DNA of 64,000 nucleotides from Alphaproteobacteria bacterium (GCA_022825705.1 JAJDWH010000036.1:124001-188000); one strand, 5' to 3'. Numbered from the stretch's first letter, positions 10,307 to 20,386 are shown. Numbers and translations are program-made. Notes: generated from the sequence alone by a model not told the origin.

Positions 10307-11896
10307 CTATGTGCCGATGGCCGCGCCGTCCTTGCGAGGGTCAGAGCCCGCCGAGAGGACCCCGTTGTCGGGATCGATCGAAATGGCTTGGCCGCCGCCG
10401 AACGGCAGGTCAGGGACGTCTACCGCGTGTCCGAGGCGCTCCAGCGCGTCTCGCGTCGAGCGGGGCACCCCCCGCTCACAACTCAGCACACCGTCGAAAT
10501 GGAATGCCCGCGGGCAATCCAGCGCCTCCTGCACATCCATGCCAAAGTCCAGGACATTGGTCAAAAAGTGCGCCTGGCCGACCGGCTGGAAGTGCCCGCC
10601 CATCACGCCGAAGGCCATCCAGGCGCGATCGCCCCGCACCGCCATCGCGGGGATGATCGTATGCATGGGGCGCTTGCCCGGCATGAGTTCGTTCGGATGG
10701 CCGGGTCCGAGTGAAAAGCCCGCTCCTCGGTTGTGCAGCATCACGCCGGATCCGGGTGCAAGGATCCCGCTTCCGAACGAATGGAACAGCGAATTGATGA
10801 ACGATACCGCGTTGCGGTCGGCATCCACCACGGTGAGGTAGACCGTATCCCGGTGTTCGGGCAATTCCGGCGGCGTGAGGCCCGGCGTCATCCGCTGCAC
10901 GTCGATCCGCGCGCGGAGCGCCTCGGCGTGTGCGTCGCTGAGCAGGGCCTCCACGGGCACCTCGGCGTGCTCCGGATCCGCCAGTCGCGCCGCGCGTTCG
11001 CAGTAGGCCAGGCGCGTCGCTTCGGCCTCAAGGTGAAAGCGCTCCGGGCCCAGGGGGTCCAGCCTCGCCAGATCGAACCCGCTCAGCACGTTCAGCATCA
11101 GGAGCGCGATGATGCCTTGCCCGCTGGGCGGGCACTCGTACACATCCACTCCGCGATACCGTGTACGTATCGGCGTCACGTAGTTGACGGTTGCCGCCGC
11201 AAAGTCGTCCTCCGTGTGCACGCCGCCTGCTGTCCGCAACTTGCCGACGATGTCCTGCGCCACCGGCCCCTCGTAGAAAGCCCTTGCCCCGTGACTGGCG
11301 ATGGCCTGCATGGTCTCGCCAAGACGCGGCTGACGATGCACCTCTCCCGCGCGGGGCGGAAGTCCCTGCGGGAGAAACACGGCCGCGGCATCCGGGTCCG
11401 CCTGCAGCTTGTCGCGTTCGCGGCTCCAGGCGTCCGCAATCACGTCGCCGACCGGGTAGCCCTCGATCGCATAGGCGATGGCCGGCGCGAGCACGCGGTC
11501 GAGGTCCAGACGGCCGTGGTCCGTCAGCAGGCGTTCCCAGGCGCGCACGGCACCGGGGACGGTCACCGCGTGCGGGCTGGTAAACGGGATCGCCCCGAGC
11601 CCGGCGTCCCGGAGTGCGCCGGCCGACGCCGCCGCGGGCGCCCGCCCTGAACCGTTCAGGGCGATGACTTCACTGCCGCCGGCCGGTGCGTACAAGCAGA
11701 AGACGTCACCCCCGATGCCGGTTGAATGGGGCTCCACCACCGCCAGGACGGCCGCCGCGGTTACCGCCGCGTCGATCGCATTGCCGCCCTCGCGCAGCAC
11801 GTCGACGGCAGCCAGGGTGGCCAATGGATGGGACGTCGCGGCAGCGGCGTTGGTTCCGCGCACCGGGGAGCGGCCAGGCTGGTGAAGGTCACGCAT
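10307..11896 (-). CDS. Gamma-glutamyltransferase-family protein, no signal peptide
   Basis: Ntn-hydrolase of about 529 residues related to gamma-glutamyltranspeptidase. Conserved elements are TSHPLATLAAVDVLREGGNAIDAAVTA-type N-terminal sequence (about residues 20-45), STGIGGDVFCLY, and the autoprocessing region HRDTVYLTVVDADRNAVS, where the Thr of DTVYL is the probable nucleophile and processing site. Unlike secreted Ggt no signal peptide is visible, so it is probably cytoplasmic; members of this branch include cephalosporin acylase-like and oxamate amidohydrolase-like enzymes. ATG 11896 is used; a TTG five codons upstream is the alternative. The gene stops 8 bases before grxC starts, consistent with a ggt-grx-nit unit. 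Confidence 0.88.
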   Translation of the reverse strand: MRDLHQPGRSPVRGTNAAAATSHPLATLAAVDVLREGGNAIDAAVTAAAVLAVVEPHSTGIGGDVFCLYAPAGGSEVIALNGSGRAPAAASAGALRDAGLGAIPFTSPHAVTVPGAVRAWERLLTDHGRLDLDRVLAPAIAYAIEGYPVGDVIADAWSRERDKLQADPDAAAVFLPQGLPPRAGEVHRQPRLGETMQAIASHGARAFYEGPVAQDIVGKLRTAGGVHTEDDFAAATVNYVTPIRTRYRGVDVYECPPSGQGIIALLMLNVLSGFDLARLDPLGPERFHLEAEATRLAYCERAARLADPEHAEVPVEALLSDAHAEALRARIDVQRMTPGLTPPELPEHRDTVYLTVVDADRNAVSFINSLFHSFGSGILAPGSGVMLHNRGAGFSLGPGHPNELMPGKRPMHTIIPAMAVRGDRAWMAFGVMGGHFQPVGQAHFLTNVLDFGMDVQEALDCPRAFHFDGVLSCERGVPRSTRDALERLGHAVDVPDLPFGGGQAISIDPDNGVLSAGSDPRKDGAAIGT

Positions 11897-12206
11897 GGGA
11901 TCTGGGTCCAAGTGAAATCGACGGACACGTCAAGCACGAATGCCCTGGCACGCCCCGGGGCATTCTATTGGCAAGAAGCGGGAGCGGTTTTGTAGCCGGT
12001 CGGGAGCCGAGCGGTGATCCTCGCGGGGCTCGCTGGCGCCCCCGGGTCCGTCTCGTTCAGAGCACCGGACGGGGCCGCGGGCGGTCTCGATTCGGGGGAT
12101 CGGGCGCCTCGCGCGGGCGTTCCTGCGGTCCCGGCAAGTCGCAAAACTGGTGTCATACGATGGCCGTCCGGCCGCCCGCGACGGCCGCATTCAGGCGTTG
12201 CGTATC
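11897..12206. other. Gene-free stretch upstream of ggt-like gene and metF promoter
   Basis: About 310 bases with no convincing coding frame on either strand. It contains a perfect 7-bp stem (GGCCGTC at 12162-12168 with GACGGCC at 12180-12186) just ahead of the metF promoter. The rest is GC-rich sequence with no feature that I recognise; it must hold the promoter of the ggt-like gene reading left. Confidence 0.5.
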
Positions 12207-12235
12207 TTGACCCGTTGATATCCCGTCTCTACAGT
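12207..12235 (+). promoter_or_regulatory. Probable sigma-70 promoter of metF-metH
   Basis: TTGACC (12207-12212), a 17-base spacer and TACAGT (12230-12235). A start 6-8 bases downstream would fall at about 12241-12243, exactly at the 5' end of the predicted SAM aptamer, which strengthens both calls. Confidence 0.6.
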
Positions 12236-12240
12236 CGTCA

Positions 12241-12364
12241 ATGCATCCTGAGGGGTTGACGCACCCCACCAACCTGCAGCCCGTGCAAGGTGGTTTCCCG
12301 CTGGGGAGATGCGGCCGGACGGCAATCACGGGCGTCAGCCTCCTCAGCGCCGCGCCGAAGGAGG
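12241..12364 (+). promoter_or_regulatory. Candidate SAM riboswitch (SAM-I/SAM-IV-like) with SD-sequestering platform
   Basis: Leader RNA for metF-metH. The aptamer (12241-12313) closes with P1 GCATC/GATGC (12243-12247 with 12308-12312). Inside are a P2 hairpin GGGG-loop-CCCC (12252-12267) whose loop reads TTGACG, a P3 made by CCAACC ... GTGCAAGGTGG (12269-12293), and a small P4 (TCCC/GGGA, 12296-12307). The order of conserved blocks, nGAG, GTTGACG, CAACC, GGTG, TCC, GATG, is that of S-box aptamers, although P2 lacks the kink-turn extension. Downstream, CCTCCT (12339-12344) is fully complementary to the SD AGGAGG (12359-12364), and the 5' aptamer strand 12248-12261 can pair with 12333-12347, giving an exclusive ON fold. 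Inferred: SAM turns translation off. Confidence 0.62.
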
Positions 12365-12369
12365 TTCTC

Positions 12370-12549
12370 ATGTCGCATGGCTCCGGGCCCGCTTCTCCAG
12401 GCAGGAGCACGGTCTCGCCGTGCAGGCGCGGCTTGCCCGCCACATCGCCATCAGCACCTGACCATTGCGCCGGCCTTCGACAGCCGCGATCCATGCGCGG
12501 CACCCCGACGGGTTCCACCGCATCGGAACCACTGTCCGGCACGCGATGA
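12370..12549 (+). CDS. 59-codon leader ORF overlapping metF, function unknown
   Basis: An ATG at 12370 lies five bases after a perfect AAGGAGG ribosome site, the strongest in the area and the one that the riboswitch can sequester. The frame runs 59 codons and its TGA overlaps the metF ATG as ATGA, while metF has no ribosome site of its own. This argues that ribosomes enter here and reach metF by coupling. The encoded sequence is rich in Ser, Pro, Gly and Arg and resembles no family I know. The metF frame, rather than this one, has G or C at most third positions across 12372-12545, apart from a TGA at 12459, so a frameshifted older N-terminus is an alternative explanation. Confidence 0.4.
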   Translation: MSHGSGPASPGRSTVSPCRRGLPATSPSAPDHCAGLRQPRSMRGTPTGSTASEPLSGTR

Positions 12550-13433
12550 CACGACCCTCCATCAGCTTTGAGTTCTTCCCGCCCGCGGATGCGGGCGCCG
12601 TGCAACGCCTGCAGCGGGTCATGAATCTGCTGGTTCAGCTCGGACCCGACTTCTTTTCGGTCACCTATGGTGCCGACGGCTCCACCCGCTCGCGCACCGA
12701 AGGGCTCGTGTGCTGGATCCGCCAGGAGCTTCCCGTGCCCCCGGCCGCTCACCTGACCTGTGTCGGGTCAACCCGGTCTCAGACGAACACCTTGGCCCGG
12801 CGCTGGTGGTCGCTGGGAATCCGGCACATCGTGGCACTTCGCGGTGACCCGCCGAAAGGCGCCGATCGATATCGCCCGGAACCGGACGGCTACCGGCATG
12901 CGGCCGATCTCGTGCGCGGCATCCGAACTGCCGCCGATTTCGAGATTTCGGTGGCAGGCTACCCGGAGCCGCACCCCGAATCTCCGTCACCGGCAGCGGA
13001 TATCGAGAACCTGAAGGCCAAGGTGGATGCCGGTGCCGATCGGGTGCTCACGCAGTACTTTTTTGACAACGCGTGTTTCCTGCGCTTCCGGGACCGATGC
13101 CGCGCCGCCGGCATTACGGCGCCGATCGTGCCCGGGATCCTTCCGGTCACCGATTTCGCGCGGGTCGCGGCATTCAGCCGCCGCTGCGGCGTGACGATCC
13201 CGTCGCACATGGCCGCGACCTTCGAGCCCCTGGACACCGACGCCCGTACCCGCGACATGATCGCCGCGGGCGCTGCGGTGTCGCAATGCGAAGATCTCCG
13301 GCGCGAGGGGGTGAACGCGTTTCACTTCTACACGCTGAACCGCGCTCGGCTCAGTTACGCGATCTGCTGGTGGCTGGGCCTGCGGGGACGCATCGAGGCA
13401 CCGTCGGACGAGGCGGCGGACTCGGACGCATGA
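12546..13433 (+). CDS. metF: 5,10-methylenetetrahydrofolate reductase
   Basis: FAD enzyme of 295 residues that makes 5-methyl-THF for MetH. The catalytic Glu lies in SFEFFPP at the N-terminus, followed by [13 protein letters not shown] and the folate/FAD-site pattern HLTCVG, with ALRGDPPKG near residue 98. The C-terminal segment [13 protein letters not shown] is characteristic. It is translated directly from an ATGA overlap with the leader ORF and its own stop overlaps the metH start (ATGA), so leader-metF-metH form one translationally coupled operon under the candidate SAM switch. Confidence 0.95.
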   Translation: MTRPSISFEFFPPADAGAVQRLQRVMNLLVQLGPDFFSVTYGADGSTRSRTEGLVCWIRQELPVPPAAHLTCVGSTRSQTNTLARRWWSLGIRHIVALRGDPPKGADRYRPEPDGYRHAADLVRGIRTAADFEISVAGYPEPHPESPSPAADIENLKAKVDAGADRVLTQYFFDNACFLRFRDRCRAAGITAPIVPGILPVTDFARVAAFSRRCGVTIPSHMAATFEPLDTDARTRDMIAAGAAVSQCEDLRREGVNAFHFYTLNRARLSYAICWWLGLRGRIEAPSDEAADSDA

Positions 13434-16400
13434 GCGGACCGGCCGCCGATACCGCAGTCCGGCGGCGAGAGCTGGAGCGCCGTCTCCGCGAACGGATTCT
13501 GCTGCTCGACGGCGCGTTCGGCACCATGTTGCAGGGGCGAGGTCTCGAGGAACGTGATTACCGAGGGGATCGCTTCCGGGAGCATCCGCACGACCTCGCG
13601 GGCAACTTCGACATCCTCTGCCTGACTCGCCCGGACGTGGTGGCGGATGTTCACGACGCCTATCTTGGCGTAGGCGCCGACATCATCGAGACCTGCACCT
13701 TCAGCGCGACGTCCATCGCCCAGGCGGATTACGGAACCGGGGATCTGGCCCGAGAGATCAACTGCGCTGCGGCCCGCATCGCCCGGGAGGTCGCCGCCCG
13801 CCACGAAGCCGATGGCCTGCCACGCTTTGTGGCCGGAGCCCTGGGCCCGACCAATCGGACAGCGTCAGTTTCACCGGTGGTCGAAGACCCGGCCGCGCGC
13901 AACGTCACCTACGACGAGCTTCGCCAAGCGTATCGGACGGCCGCACTCGGCTTGATCGAGGGCGGCGCGGACATGCTGCTGGTCGAGACCGTGTTTGACA
14001 CCCTGAACGGCAAGGCCGCGCTGCACGCCATCGACGAGGTGTTCGATCGCGCCGGGGTCCGACTGCCGGTCATGATCTCCGGCACGATTACGGACGCGTC
14101 GGGGCGGACGCTGACCGGCCAGACACCGGCCGCCTTCTGGGCGTCCGTGCGCCATGCCCGGCCGTTTTCGATCGGGTTCAACTGCGCCCTGGGGGCGCGG
14201 GAGCTTCGCCCGCATCTCCAGGAGATCGCCCATCTCGCTGACCGGCCGGTATGTCTCTATCCGAATGCGGGGCTCCCGAACGCCTTCGGCGGCTACGACG
14301 AAACGCCGACGAGCATGGCCGCCGACCTCGGTGAGTTCGCCGAGAACGGGTGGTTGAACATCGCGGGCGGTTGCTGCGGGACCACGCCCGAGCACATCGC
14401 CGCCATCCGGGAAGCCGTCATCGACAAGGCTCCGCGATCGGCCGCGCCATCGATGTCGTACTGCTTCCTGTCCGGACTCGAGCCGCTCGCCATCAACCAG
14501 GACACCGGCTTCGTCAATGTGGGCGAGCGCACCAACGTCACGGGTTCGGCCCGGTTTCGGCGGCTCGTGCTGGACGGGGATTTCGACGCGGCGCTGGAGG
14601 TGGCCCGCGACCAGGTCCGGAACGGTGCCCAGATCATCGACATCAATCTCGACGAGGCGATGCTCGATGTGGAAGCGGCGATGACGCGGTTCCTCCGCCT
14701 GATTGCCGCGGAGCCGGAAATCAGCCGGGTGCCCCTGATGCTGGATTCCTCGAGCTGGTCCGTGCTGGAGGCGGGCCTCAGGAACGTCCAGGGCAAGCCC
14801 ATCGTGAACTCGATCAGCCTCAAGGAAGGTGAGGCGGCGTTCCGCCAGCAGGCAGAAGTGGTCCTGCGACACGGCGCTGCCGTCGTGGTGATGGCCTTCG
14901 ACGAACAGGGACAGGCGGAGACGGCCGCACGAAAGGTCGAGATCTGCGGACGCGCGTACCGGATTCTGGTGGAGGAGGTCGGCTTCCCCCCTGAGGACAT
15001 CATCTTCGATCCCAACATCTTTGCCGTGGCCACCGGCATCGAGGAGCACGACGACTACGCAGTCGCGTTTCTCGAGGCCTGCCGTCAGATCAAGGCAACG
15101 TTGCCCGGAAGTCTCGTGTCCGGGGGTCTCTCCAACCTCTCCTTTTCGTTCCGCGGCAACGACGGCGTCCGCAAGGCCATGCACTCGGTGTTCCTCTACC
15201 ACGCCATCGCGGCCGGCCTCGACATGGCGATCGTCAACGCGGGGCAACTCGCCGTCTACGCGGACCTTCCCGCGACCCTCCGGGAAACGGTGGAGGACGT
15301 CGTCCTCAACCGACAGCCGGACGCCGCGCAGCGTCTGCTGGAGATGGCCGCCGGACCAGCCCGTGCCCTCGAGACCGAAGACGAAGCGGACCCCGAATGG
15401 CGTCGCAAGCCCGTCAGTGAGCGGCTGATGCATTCCCTGGTTGAGGGAATCACCGAATTCATCGTCGAGGACGTCGAGATTGCCCGCCAGCAAGTGGAGG
15501 ACCCGCTCGACGTCATCGAGGGCCCGTTGATGGACGGCATGAGCCGGGTGGGCGACCTGTTCGGTTCGGGGCAGATGTTCCTGCCCCAGGTCGTCAAGAG
15601 CGCCCGGGTCATGAAACAGGCAGTGAACCACCTGGAGCCGTTTATCGAAGCGCGCAAGCAGGGGCGGGCCCGCGCCCGGGGGCGCATCGTGCTTGCCACC
15701 GTGAAAGGTGACGTGCACGACATCGGCAAGAACATCGTCGGCGTCGTGCTCGGGTGCAACCACTTCGAGGTCATTGACCTTGGCGTGATGGTTCCATCCG
15801 CGGCAATCCTGGAGGCCGCCCGTGATCACGACGCCGACATGGTGGGCCTGTCAGGGCTGATCACGCCGTCGCTTCGTGAAATGACCCTGGTCGCCGGCGA
15901 GATGGAGCGCGAAGCGCTCCGGGTCCCGCTCCTGATCGGCGGTGCGACCACCTCCAAGGCCCATACCGCGGTGAAGATCGCGCCGGAGTACTCCGGCCCG
16001 GTCGTGCATGTGGCCGACGCGTCGCGCGCCGTAACCGTCGCCTCCAGCCTCGCCAGCAGCACGCGCGCCTCGGCGCTGATTGCTGAAGTGCAGGAGGAAT
16101 ACGGAAGGATCCGCGAGCAGCACGGGGATCGACGCGAACGTTCCAACCGCTTGCCGCTCGAGGAGGCGCGGAGGCGACGAATCCGCATTGACTGGAGCAA
16201 CGGAATCCCGCCTCCTCCCCGCGACACCGATCTGCTCCACTTCGCGGCCTACGACCTCGATGAACTTGCGGAGCGAATCGACTGGACACCGTTCTTCCAC
16301 ACTTGGGAACTCGCGGGCAGGTGGCCCCAGATTCTCGATGACCCGGTGGTCGGCGAGGCCGCCCGGGGCCTCTTCCGGGACGCCCAGGCCATGTTGCGGC

Positions 16401-17125
16401 GGATCGTGGACGAGCGGTTGCTGGAAGCTCGGGGGGTCACCCGGATGTTTCCGGCCAACGCCGTCGATGACGACGTCGAGGTGTACGCGGACTCCACGCG
16501 CTCGGACGTGCGGGCACGGTTCGTCTTCCTTCGCCAGCAGATGGACAAGTCCGCCGGCCGTCCCAACCTCTGTCTGGCCGACTTCGTTGCCCCCAAGACA
16601 ACGGGGCTTGCCGACCACATCGGTGCGTTCGCCGTCACGGCCGGTATCGGTCTGGACGCCGCGCGGGAAGGCCAGGATGCGTACGCCGAGATCCTTCTCC
16701 AGTCGCTCGCCGACCGCCTCGCCGAAGCCTTCGCGGAACGCATGCACGAAAGGGTGCGGAAGGAGTTCTGGGGTTACGCGCCGGAGGAGCACCTGGACAA
16801 CGAGGCCTTGATCGACGAGGCGTATCAGGGCATCCGTCCGGCTCCGGGATATCCGGCCTGTCCCGATCACAGCGAGAAGCGCACGCTGTTTCAGCTGTTA
16901 GAGGCCGACACCCGCGCGGGCATTACCCTCACCAACAGTTTCGCGATGATGCCGGCCGCGTCGGTCTCCGGTCTCTACTTCGCCCATCCGGAGACGAGAT
17001 ACTTCGGCGTCGGCCGGATCGGCCGAGACCAGGTGGAGGACTACGCCCGGCGAAAGGGATTCGCCGTGGCGGAAGCAGAGGAAACGCTTGCCGCCAATCT
17101 CGGGTACGCCCCGGAGGACCGCTAG
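13430..17125 (+). CDS. metH: Cobalamin-dependent methionine synthase
   Basis: Full-length four-module MetH of 1231 residues. The homocysteine domain (about 1-330) ends with the zinc ligands GGCCGTT (Cys315-316). The folate domain begins near [11 protein letters not shown]. The cobalamin module follows, with the axial ligand motif DVHDIGKN (His763). The C-terminal activation domain has the SAM-binding signature around [14 protein letters not shown]. All modules are intact, so it needs B12 and reductive reactivation with SAM and flavodoxin or ferredoxin partners encoded elsewhere. The ATG at 13430 overlaps the metF stop. An in-frame upstream extension of the reading frame is covered by metF and was ignored. 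Confidence 0.97.
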   Translation: MSGPAADTAVRRRELERRLRERILLLDGAFGTMLQGRGLEERDYRGDRFREHPHDLAGNFDILCLTRPDVVADVHDAYLGVGADIIETCTFSATSIAQADYGTGDLAREINCAAARIAREVAARHEADGLPRFVAGALGPTNRTASVSPVVEDPAARNVTYDELRQAYRTAALGLIEGGADMLLVETVFDTLNGKAALHAIDEVFDRAGVRLPVMISGTITDASGRTLTGQTPAAFWASVRHARPFSIGFNCALGARELRPHLQEIAHLADRPVCLYPNAGLPNAFGGYDETPTSMAADLGEFAENGWLNIAGGCCGTTPEHIAAIREAVIDKAPRSAAPSMSYCFLSGLEPLAINQDTGFVNVGERTNVTGSARFRRLVLDGDFDAALEVARDQVRNGAQIIDINLDEAMLDVEAAMTRFLRLIAAEPEISRVPLMLDSSSWSVLEAGLRNVQGKPIVNSISLKEGEAAFRQQAEVVLRHGAAVVVMAFDEQGQAETAARKVEICGRAYRILVEEVGFPPEDIIFDPNIFAVATGIEEHDDYAVAFLEACRQIKATLPGSLVSGGLSNLSFSFRGNDGVRKAMHSVFLYHAIAAGLDMAIVNAGQLAVYADLPATLRETVEDVVLNRQPDAAQRLLEMAAGPARALETEDEADPEWRRKPVSERLMHSLVEGITEFIVEDVEIARQQVEDPLDVIEGPLMDGMSRVGDLFGSGQMFLPQVVKSARVMKQAVNHLEPFIEARKQGRARARGRIVLATVKGDVHDIGKNIVGVVLGCNHFEVIDLGVMVPSAAILEAARDHDADMVGLSGLITPSLREMTLVAGEMEREALRVPLLIGGATTSKAHTAVKIAPEYSGPVVHVADASRAVTVASSLASSTRASALIAEVQEEYGRIREQHGDRRERSNRLPLEEARRRRIRIDWSNGIPPPPRDTDLLHFAAYDLDELAERIDWTPFFHTWELAGRWPQILDDPVVGEAARGLFRDAQAMLRRIVDERLLEARGVTRMFPANAVDDDVEVYADSTRSDVRARFVFLRQQMDKSAGRPNLCLADFVAPKTTGLADHIGAFAVTAGIGLDAAREGQDAYAEILLQSLADRLAEAFAERMHERVRKEFWGYAPEEHLDNEALIDEAYQGIRPAPGYPACPDHSEKRTLFQLLEADTRAGITLTNSFAMMPAASVSGLYFAHPETRYFGVGRIGRDQVEDYARRKGFAVAEAEETLAANLGYAPEDR

Positions 17126-17187
17126 GCCTCCGACTGCGACGATGTGCGCCGGACGGGTTCGCGAACGCCGTGCGGCCGTGTGCTCGC

Positions 17188-17216
17188 TTGACGATTCCCT
17201 GAGAGGCGGTTAGCGT
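17188..17216 (+). promoter_or_regulatory. Possible promoter of the atp F0 operon
   Basis: TTGACG (17188-17193), 17-base spacer, TAGCGT (17211-17216), 47 bases before the atpI start. The -35 element is good and the -10 element is weak, so this is tentative. Confidence 0.38.
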
Positions 17217-17262
17217 CCGAATTGCCCGTTTCCACGGGTATTGGTGCGGGAATCAGCAGATC

Positions 17263-17628
17263 GTGGCGGACGACACGCCCAACGGCCGCGATGTTCCGCC
17301 GGATCTTTCCCGTCTCGCGGATCGCTTGGCCGATGACACGTCGTCTTCGTCCGGCAACGTTCGATCTGACCGAGGCGCTCGCGGTAAGGCTTTCGGCGGG
17401 GCGCTAAAGGTATCTTCCGAAATGATTGCGGGAATCGCCCTGGGCGGCGGGGCTGGCTGGCTGCTTGATGACTGGCTGGACACGTCGCCGACGTTGTTGA
17501 TCATCTGCGTCGGGCTCGGGTTCGCCGCTGGTCTCCGCAACGTGTTTCGCACTGCCCAAGGTTTCAGCCGGCGGCAACCGGACCAAGAACAGAATCCTCC
17601 GCCCCAAGATCCGCCCTCCGGGACGTAA
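17263..17628 (+). CDS. atpI: ATP synthase-associated protein AtpI/AtpZ
   Basis: A 121-residue small membrane protein that precedes the F0 genes, as usual in alphaproteobacteria. After a polar N-terminus (1-48), two membrane helices are visible: SEMIAGIALGGGAGWLLDDWL (start about 52) and a second over PTLLIICVGLGFAAGLRNVF. The GAGWLLDxxLxTxP pattern is typical of AtpI, proposed to help c-ring assembly or Mg transport. The start is GTG 17263. Six bases separate it from atpB. Confidence 0.88.
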   Translation: MADDTPNGRDVPPDLSRLADRLADDTSSSSGNVRSDRGARGKAFGGALKVSSEMIAGIALGGGAGWLLDDWLDTSPTLLIICVGLGFAAGLRNVFRTAQGFSRRQPDQEQNPPPQDPPSGT

Positions 17629-17634
17629 TGCTCA

Positions 17635-18408
17635 ATGGCAACCGACAGCAGCGCGAGTGGTGACGCGGCCCACGGGCCGCTCGAGCAGTTCGAGATCGTC
17701 GCCCTCGAACCCATTCAGATCGGGGGGCTCGACCTCTCGTTTACCAATTCAGCTCTCTGGATGCTGATTGCAGTCGCCACCATTGCCATGGTGTTCGCCG
17801 GCGGCATGCGGCGGCGCGCGATTATTCCCGGGCGATGGCAAGCGGCGGTGGAACTGACCTACCGGTTCGTGGCCAACATGCTGCAGGACAACGTCGGTCC
17901 GCAGGGGGCCCGCTACTTCCCCTTTATTTTCAGCCTGTTCCTGTTCATCCTCTTCGGAAATCTCCTGGGGATGGTGCCCTACAGCTTCACGTACACCAGC
18001 CACATCGCCGTGACGTTCGCCATGGCGGCCGTGGTATTCGTCGGCGTGACCGTCATCGGGCTGGCGCGACACGGAGTCCGGTTCCTCTCGCTCTTCGTCC
18101 CGTCCGGTGTCCCGATGGCGCTCATCCCGTTGATGGTCCCGATCGAGATCATCAGCTATTTCGTCCGACCGGTCAGCCTTTCTCTGCGCCTGTTCGCCAA
18201 CATGATGGCCGGGCATACGATGCTCAAGGTCTTTGGGGGCTTTGTCGGCCTCCTGCTGTCCGCCGGCCTCGGGTTCCTGGCGCCGGTGTCCATCATCCTG
18301 ATCGTGATCCTGACCGGCTTTGAACTGCTGGTAGCGGCCATTCAGGCCTATGTCTTCGCGGTCCTGAGCTGCCTGTACCTGAGTGACGCGCTGGACCTTC
18401 ACCACTAA
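17635..18408 (+). CDS. atpB: F0F1 ATP synthase subunit a
   Basis: Integral membrane subunit of 257 residues forming the proton half-channels. Five to six hydrophobic helices are visible. The essential arginine lies in [14 protein letters not shown], next to the c-ring interface, and the C-terminal helix has the [15 protein letters not shown] pattern. The N-terminus is polar and short, as in relatives. It is followed by atpE 49 bases downstream. Confidence 0.97.
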   Translation: MATDSSASGDAAHGPLEQFEIVALEPIQIGGLDLSFTNSALWMLIAVATIAMVFAGGMRRRAIIPGRWQAAVELTYRFVANMLQDNVGPQGARYFPFIFSLFLFILFGNLLGMVPYSFTYTSHIAVTFAMAAVVFVGVTVIGLARHGVRFLSLFVPSGVPMALIPLMVPIEIISYFVRPVSLSLRLFANMMAGHTMLKVFGGFVGLLLSAGLGFLAPVSIILIVILTGFELLVAAIQAYVFAVLSCLYLSDALDLHH

Positions 18409-18457
18409 GTTCCGTTCCTCATTTCACTTTCACCCTGACTCCCGAAAGGATCTTCCC

Positions 18458-18685
18458 GTGGAAACAGAAGCTGCCAGGCTGATCGGCGCCGGTCTCGCCA
18501 CCATCGCGCTCGCTGGAGCCGGTATCGGCATCGGCAACATCTTCGGAAACTACGTTTCTGCCGCCATTCGCAATCCGTCAGCCGCGCCGAAGGTCTTCGG
18601 CAACGTACTGTTGGGATTCGCGTTGACGGAGGCGATCGCGCTGTTCGCATTGCTGATCGCGTTCCTGATTCTCTTCGCCGTCTAG
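18458..18685 (+). CDS. atpE: F0F1 ATP synthase subunit c
   Basis: A 75-residue two-helix proteolipid. Helix 1 includes the glycine-rich [12 protein letters not shown]; the polar loop RNPSAAPKV follows, and helix 2 carries the proton-binding Glu in ALTEAIALF. The GTG start at 18458 has a ribosome site AAAGGA seven bases upstream and is preferred over an in-frame ATG at 18383 that lies inside atpB. Glycine repeats without a Na+ ligand set suggest a proton-driven ring. Confidence 0.97.
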   Translation: METEAARLIGAGLATIALAGAGIGIGNIFGNYVSAAIRNPSAAPKVFGNVLLGFALTEAIALFALLIAFLILFAV

Positions 18686-18700
18686 CCTGAATTGCCGCCG

Positions 18701-19273
18701 ATGGCTCGCCGCTTCCCCGTTGTTTGCTCCATTGCGTCCGCCGCGTTGCTTCCAGCCGTGGCGTCCGCGGAGAGCAACATGCCGCAGCTTCGCGTGGAAA
18801 CGTTCGCGTCCCAGATTTTCTGGTTGGTGGTTACGTTCTCGCTGCTCTACGTCGTGATCAGCCGGATCGTGCTGCCGCAGGTGCGAACCACGCTGCGGGC
18901 CCGTGAAACGCGGATTGGCGTTGACAGGGAACAGGCAGACGAGCTCCGCAAGGAAGCCGAGGCCGCGCACCACCGCGGGAGTGACGCGCTTGCGGCCGCC
19001 CGTGCCGACAGTGAACGGCAGCTCCGGGAAGCGCACGACAAGGCGGCCGTGGCCTTCCGGACGGAAACCCAGCGCCTGCAGGAGGCCCTTGAAAACGAGA
19101 GAGTCGAGGCGGAGGCCCGCATCGAAGCGAGTCGCGCGGTGGCGCTGCGGGACGCCGAGGCCGCGGCCGTGGAGCTCGTGCGATCGCTCACCGGCAGCCT
19201 GACGTCCGTCAAGATCGAGGACGCGGCATTGTCCCGCGTCGTCGCACAGGCCGCGCGGGAAAAGACGCCATGA
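18701..19273 (+). CDS. atpF': F0F1 ATP synthase subunit b'
   Basis: The second b-type stator subunit, 190 residues, as found in alphaproteobacteria and phototrophs. After a signal-like N-terminus (about 1-25), the membrane helix FWLVVTFSLLYVVISRIVLP is followed by a long charged coiled coil to the C-terminus, rich in Ala, Glu and Arg. ATG 18701 was chosen over a TTG at 18692. The stop overlaps the atpF start (ATGA). It pairs with atpF to form the b/b' peripheral stalk. Confidence 0.92.
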   Translation: MARRFPVVCSIASAALLPAVASAESNMPQLRVETFASQIFWLVVTFSLLYVVISRIVLPQVRTTLRARETRIGVDREQADELRKEAEAAHHRGSDALAAARADSERQLREAHDKAAVAFRTETQRLQEALENERVEAEARIEASRAVALRDAEAAAVELVRSLTGSLTSVKIEDAALSRVVAQAAREKTP

Positions 19274-19779
19274 CGTGGTCGGTGCTGGCCCAGGATCCGT
19301 CCTTCTGGGTCGCGATATCGTTCGTCCTGTTTGTGGGTGCCTTCGGGCGCCTGTTGTTCCGGAAACTTGCAGCTGTTCTGGATGCACACCGGAACGCGGT
19401 ACGCGATGAACTGGACAGCGCGGCAGCTCTCCATGCCGAGGCGCAGTCCCTCCGTGACCGCTACACCGACGAGGCCGCGGAGGCCGAGAAAACGGCCGGG
19501 GAGATTCGTGCCCGGGCGCAAGAGACCGCCGGCCAAATTGCCGCAGATGCCGATCGGCGGCTGCAGGCACACCTCTCCCGGATGCGCGCGCGCGCCACGG
19601 AAGAGATTGCCCGCACCGAGGAGGCCGCGCGGCAGATGTACCGGGAGCGGGTGGCCGACCTGGTGCTGGAAGCCTCGACTCGCCTGCTGCGCGAACGGAT
19701 CGATGCCGAGACACAGCTTTCCCTCGTTCAGCAGACAGTTGACAGCCTTGGACAGTCACTGAAGCAGCGGCAAGCGTGA
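19270..19779 (+). CDS. atpF: F0F1 ATP synthase subunit b
   Basis: Stator subunit of 169 residues. One membrane helix ([20 protein letters not shown], residues 9-28) leads into a long Ala/Glu/Arg-rich coiled coil and a delta-contact C-terminus. It overlaps atpF' by 4 bases. The F1 genes are not here; separate F0 and F1 operons are normal in this class. A 37-base gap leads to hslV. Confidence 0.94.
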   Translation: MTWSVLAQDPSFWVAISFVLFVGAFGRLLFRKLAAVLDAHRNAVRDELDSAAALHAEAQSLRDRYTDEAAEAEKTAGEIRARAQETAGQIAADADRRLQAHLSRMRARATEEIARTEEAARQMYRERVADLVLEASTRLLRERIDAETQLSLVQQTVDSLGQSLKQRQA

Positions 19780-19816
19780 GACCTGCTGCGGTGAACTTGC
19801 CTCCTGCCTGCCCCAA

Positions 19817-20386
19817 ATGATGTCCATGTCCGAGCCCCCGAAGGTCAAAACGCCCTGGCATGGCACCACGGTGCTGTCCGTTCGGCGGGCTGGAGCGGTG
19901 GTCATTGCCGGAGACGGCCAGGTAACCCAGGGCGACACCGTCATCAAGGCCAACGCCCGCAAAGTGCGCCGCTTGGCCGGCGGCGCCGTGCTGGCGGGAT
20001 TTGCGGGCGCGACCGCCGACGCCTTCACCCTCTTCGATCGGCTGGACGCCAAGCTCGAGCGGCATCCGGGCCAGTTGATGCGGGCATGTGTTGAATTGGC
20101 GCGCGACTGGCGAACCGACCGGTACCTTCGCCGCCTGGAGGCGGTCATGGCAGTTGCGGATCGCGAAGTGTCACTGCTGGTATCCGGTGTCGGGGACGTG
20201 GTGGAACCGGCGGACGGCCTCATCGGCATCGGCTCTGGAGGCGGTTTCGCCCTGGCTGCGGCCCGCGCCCTGAGCGAAGTCGAGGGGCTGGATGCCGAGG
20301 AAATCGCCCGGCGGTCGCTGGCCGTCGCCGCGGAACTTTGCATCTACACGAACCACCAGATTTCCGTCGAAGTTATCCGCCAATGA
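19817..20386 (+). CDS. hslV: ATP-dependent protease HslV peptidase subunit (ClpQ)
   Basis: Threonine peptidase of 189 residues. The N-terminus is processed to expose the catalytic Thr in [10 protein letters not shown] (Thr17 of the ORF). Other conserved elements are [13 protein letters not shown] and [16 protein letters not shown], and the terminal ISVEVI. It forms dodecamers with HslU. ATG 19817 is the first of three clustered Met codons (19817, 19820, 19826). Its stop overlaps the hslU start as ATGA. Confidence 0.96.
   Translation: MMSMSEPPKVKTPWHGTTVLSVRRAGAVVIAGDGQVTQGDTVIKANARKVRRLAGGAVLAGFAGATADAFTLFDRLDAKLERHPGQLMRACVELARDWRTDRYLRRLEAVMAVADREVSLLVSGVGDVVEPADGLIGIGSGGGFALAAARALSEVEGLDAEEIARRSLAVAAELCIYTNHQISVEVIRQ

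Noticed and set aside
12241-12364. Cobalamin or SAM-II riboswitch upstream of metF-metH.
   Set aside because: No B12-box (GCCACTG) or SAM-II pseudoknot pattern is present; the block order fits S-box-like aptamers instead.
13871-15829. A 652-codon minus-strand open frame antisense to metH.
   Set aside because: The metH frame has every catalytic motif intact; the antisense frame has none and is a GC-driven shadow.
18578-20065. A minus-strand frame of 495 codons over the atpF'-atpF genes.
   Set aside because: Gene content on the plus strand is certain, and the antisense frame lacks any family resemblance.
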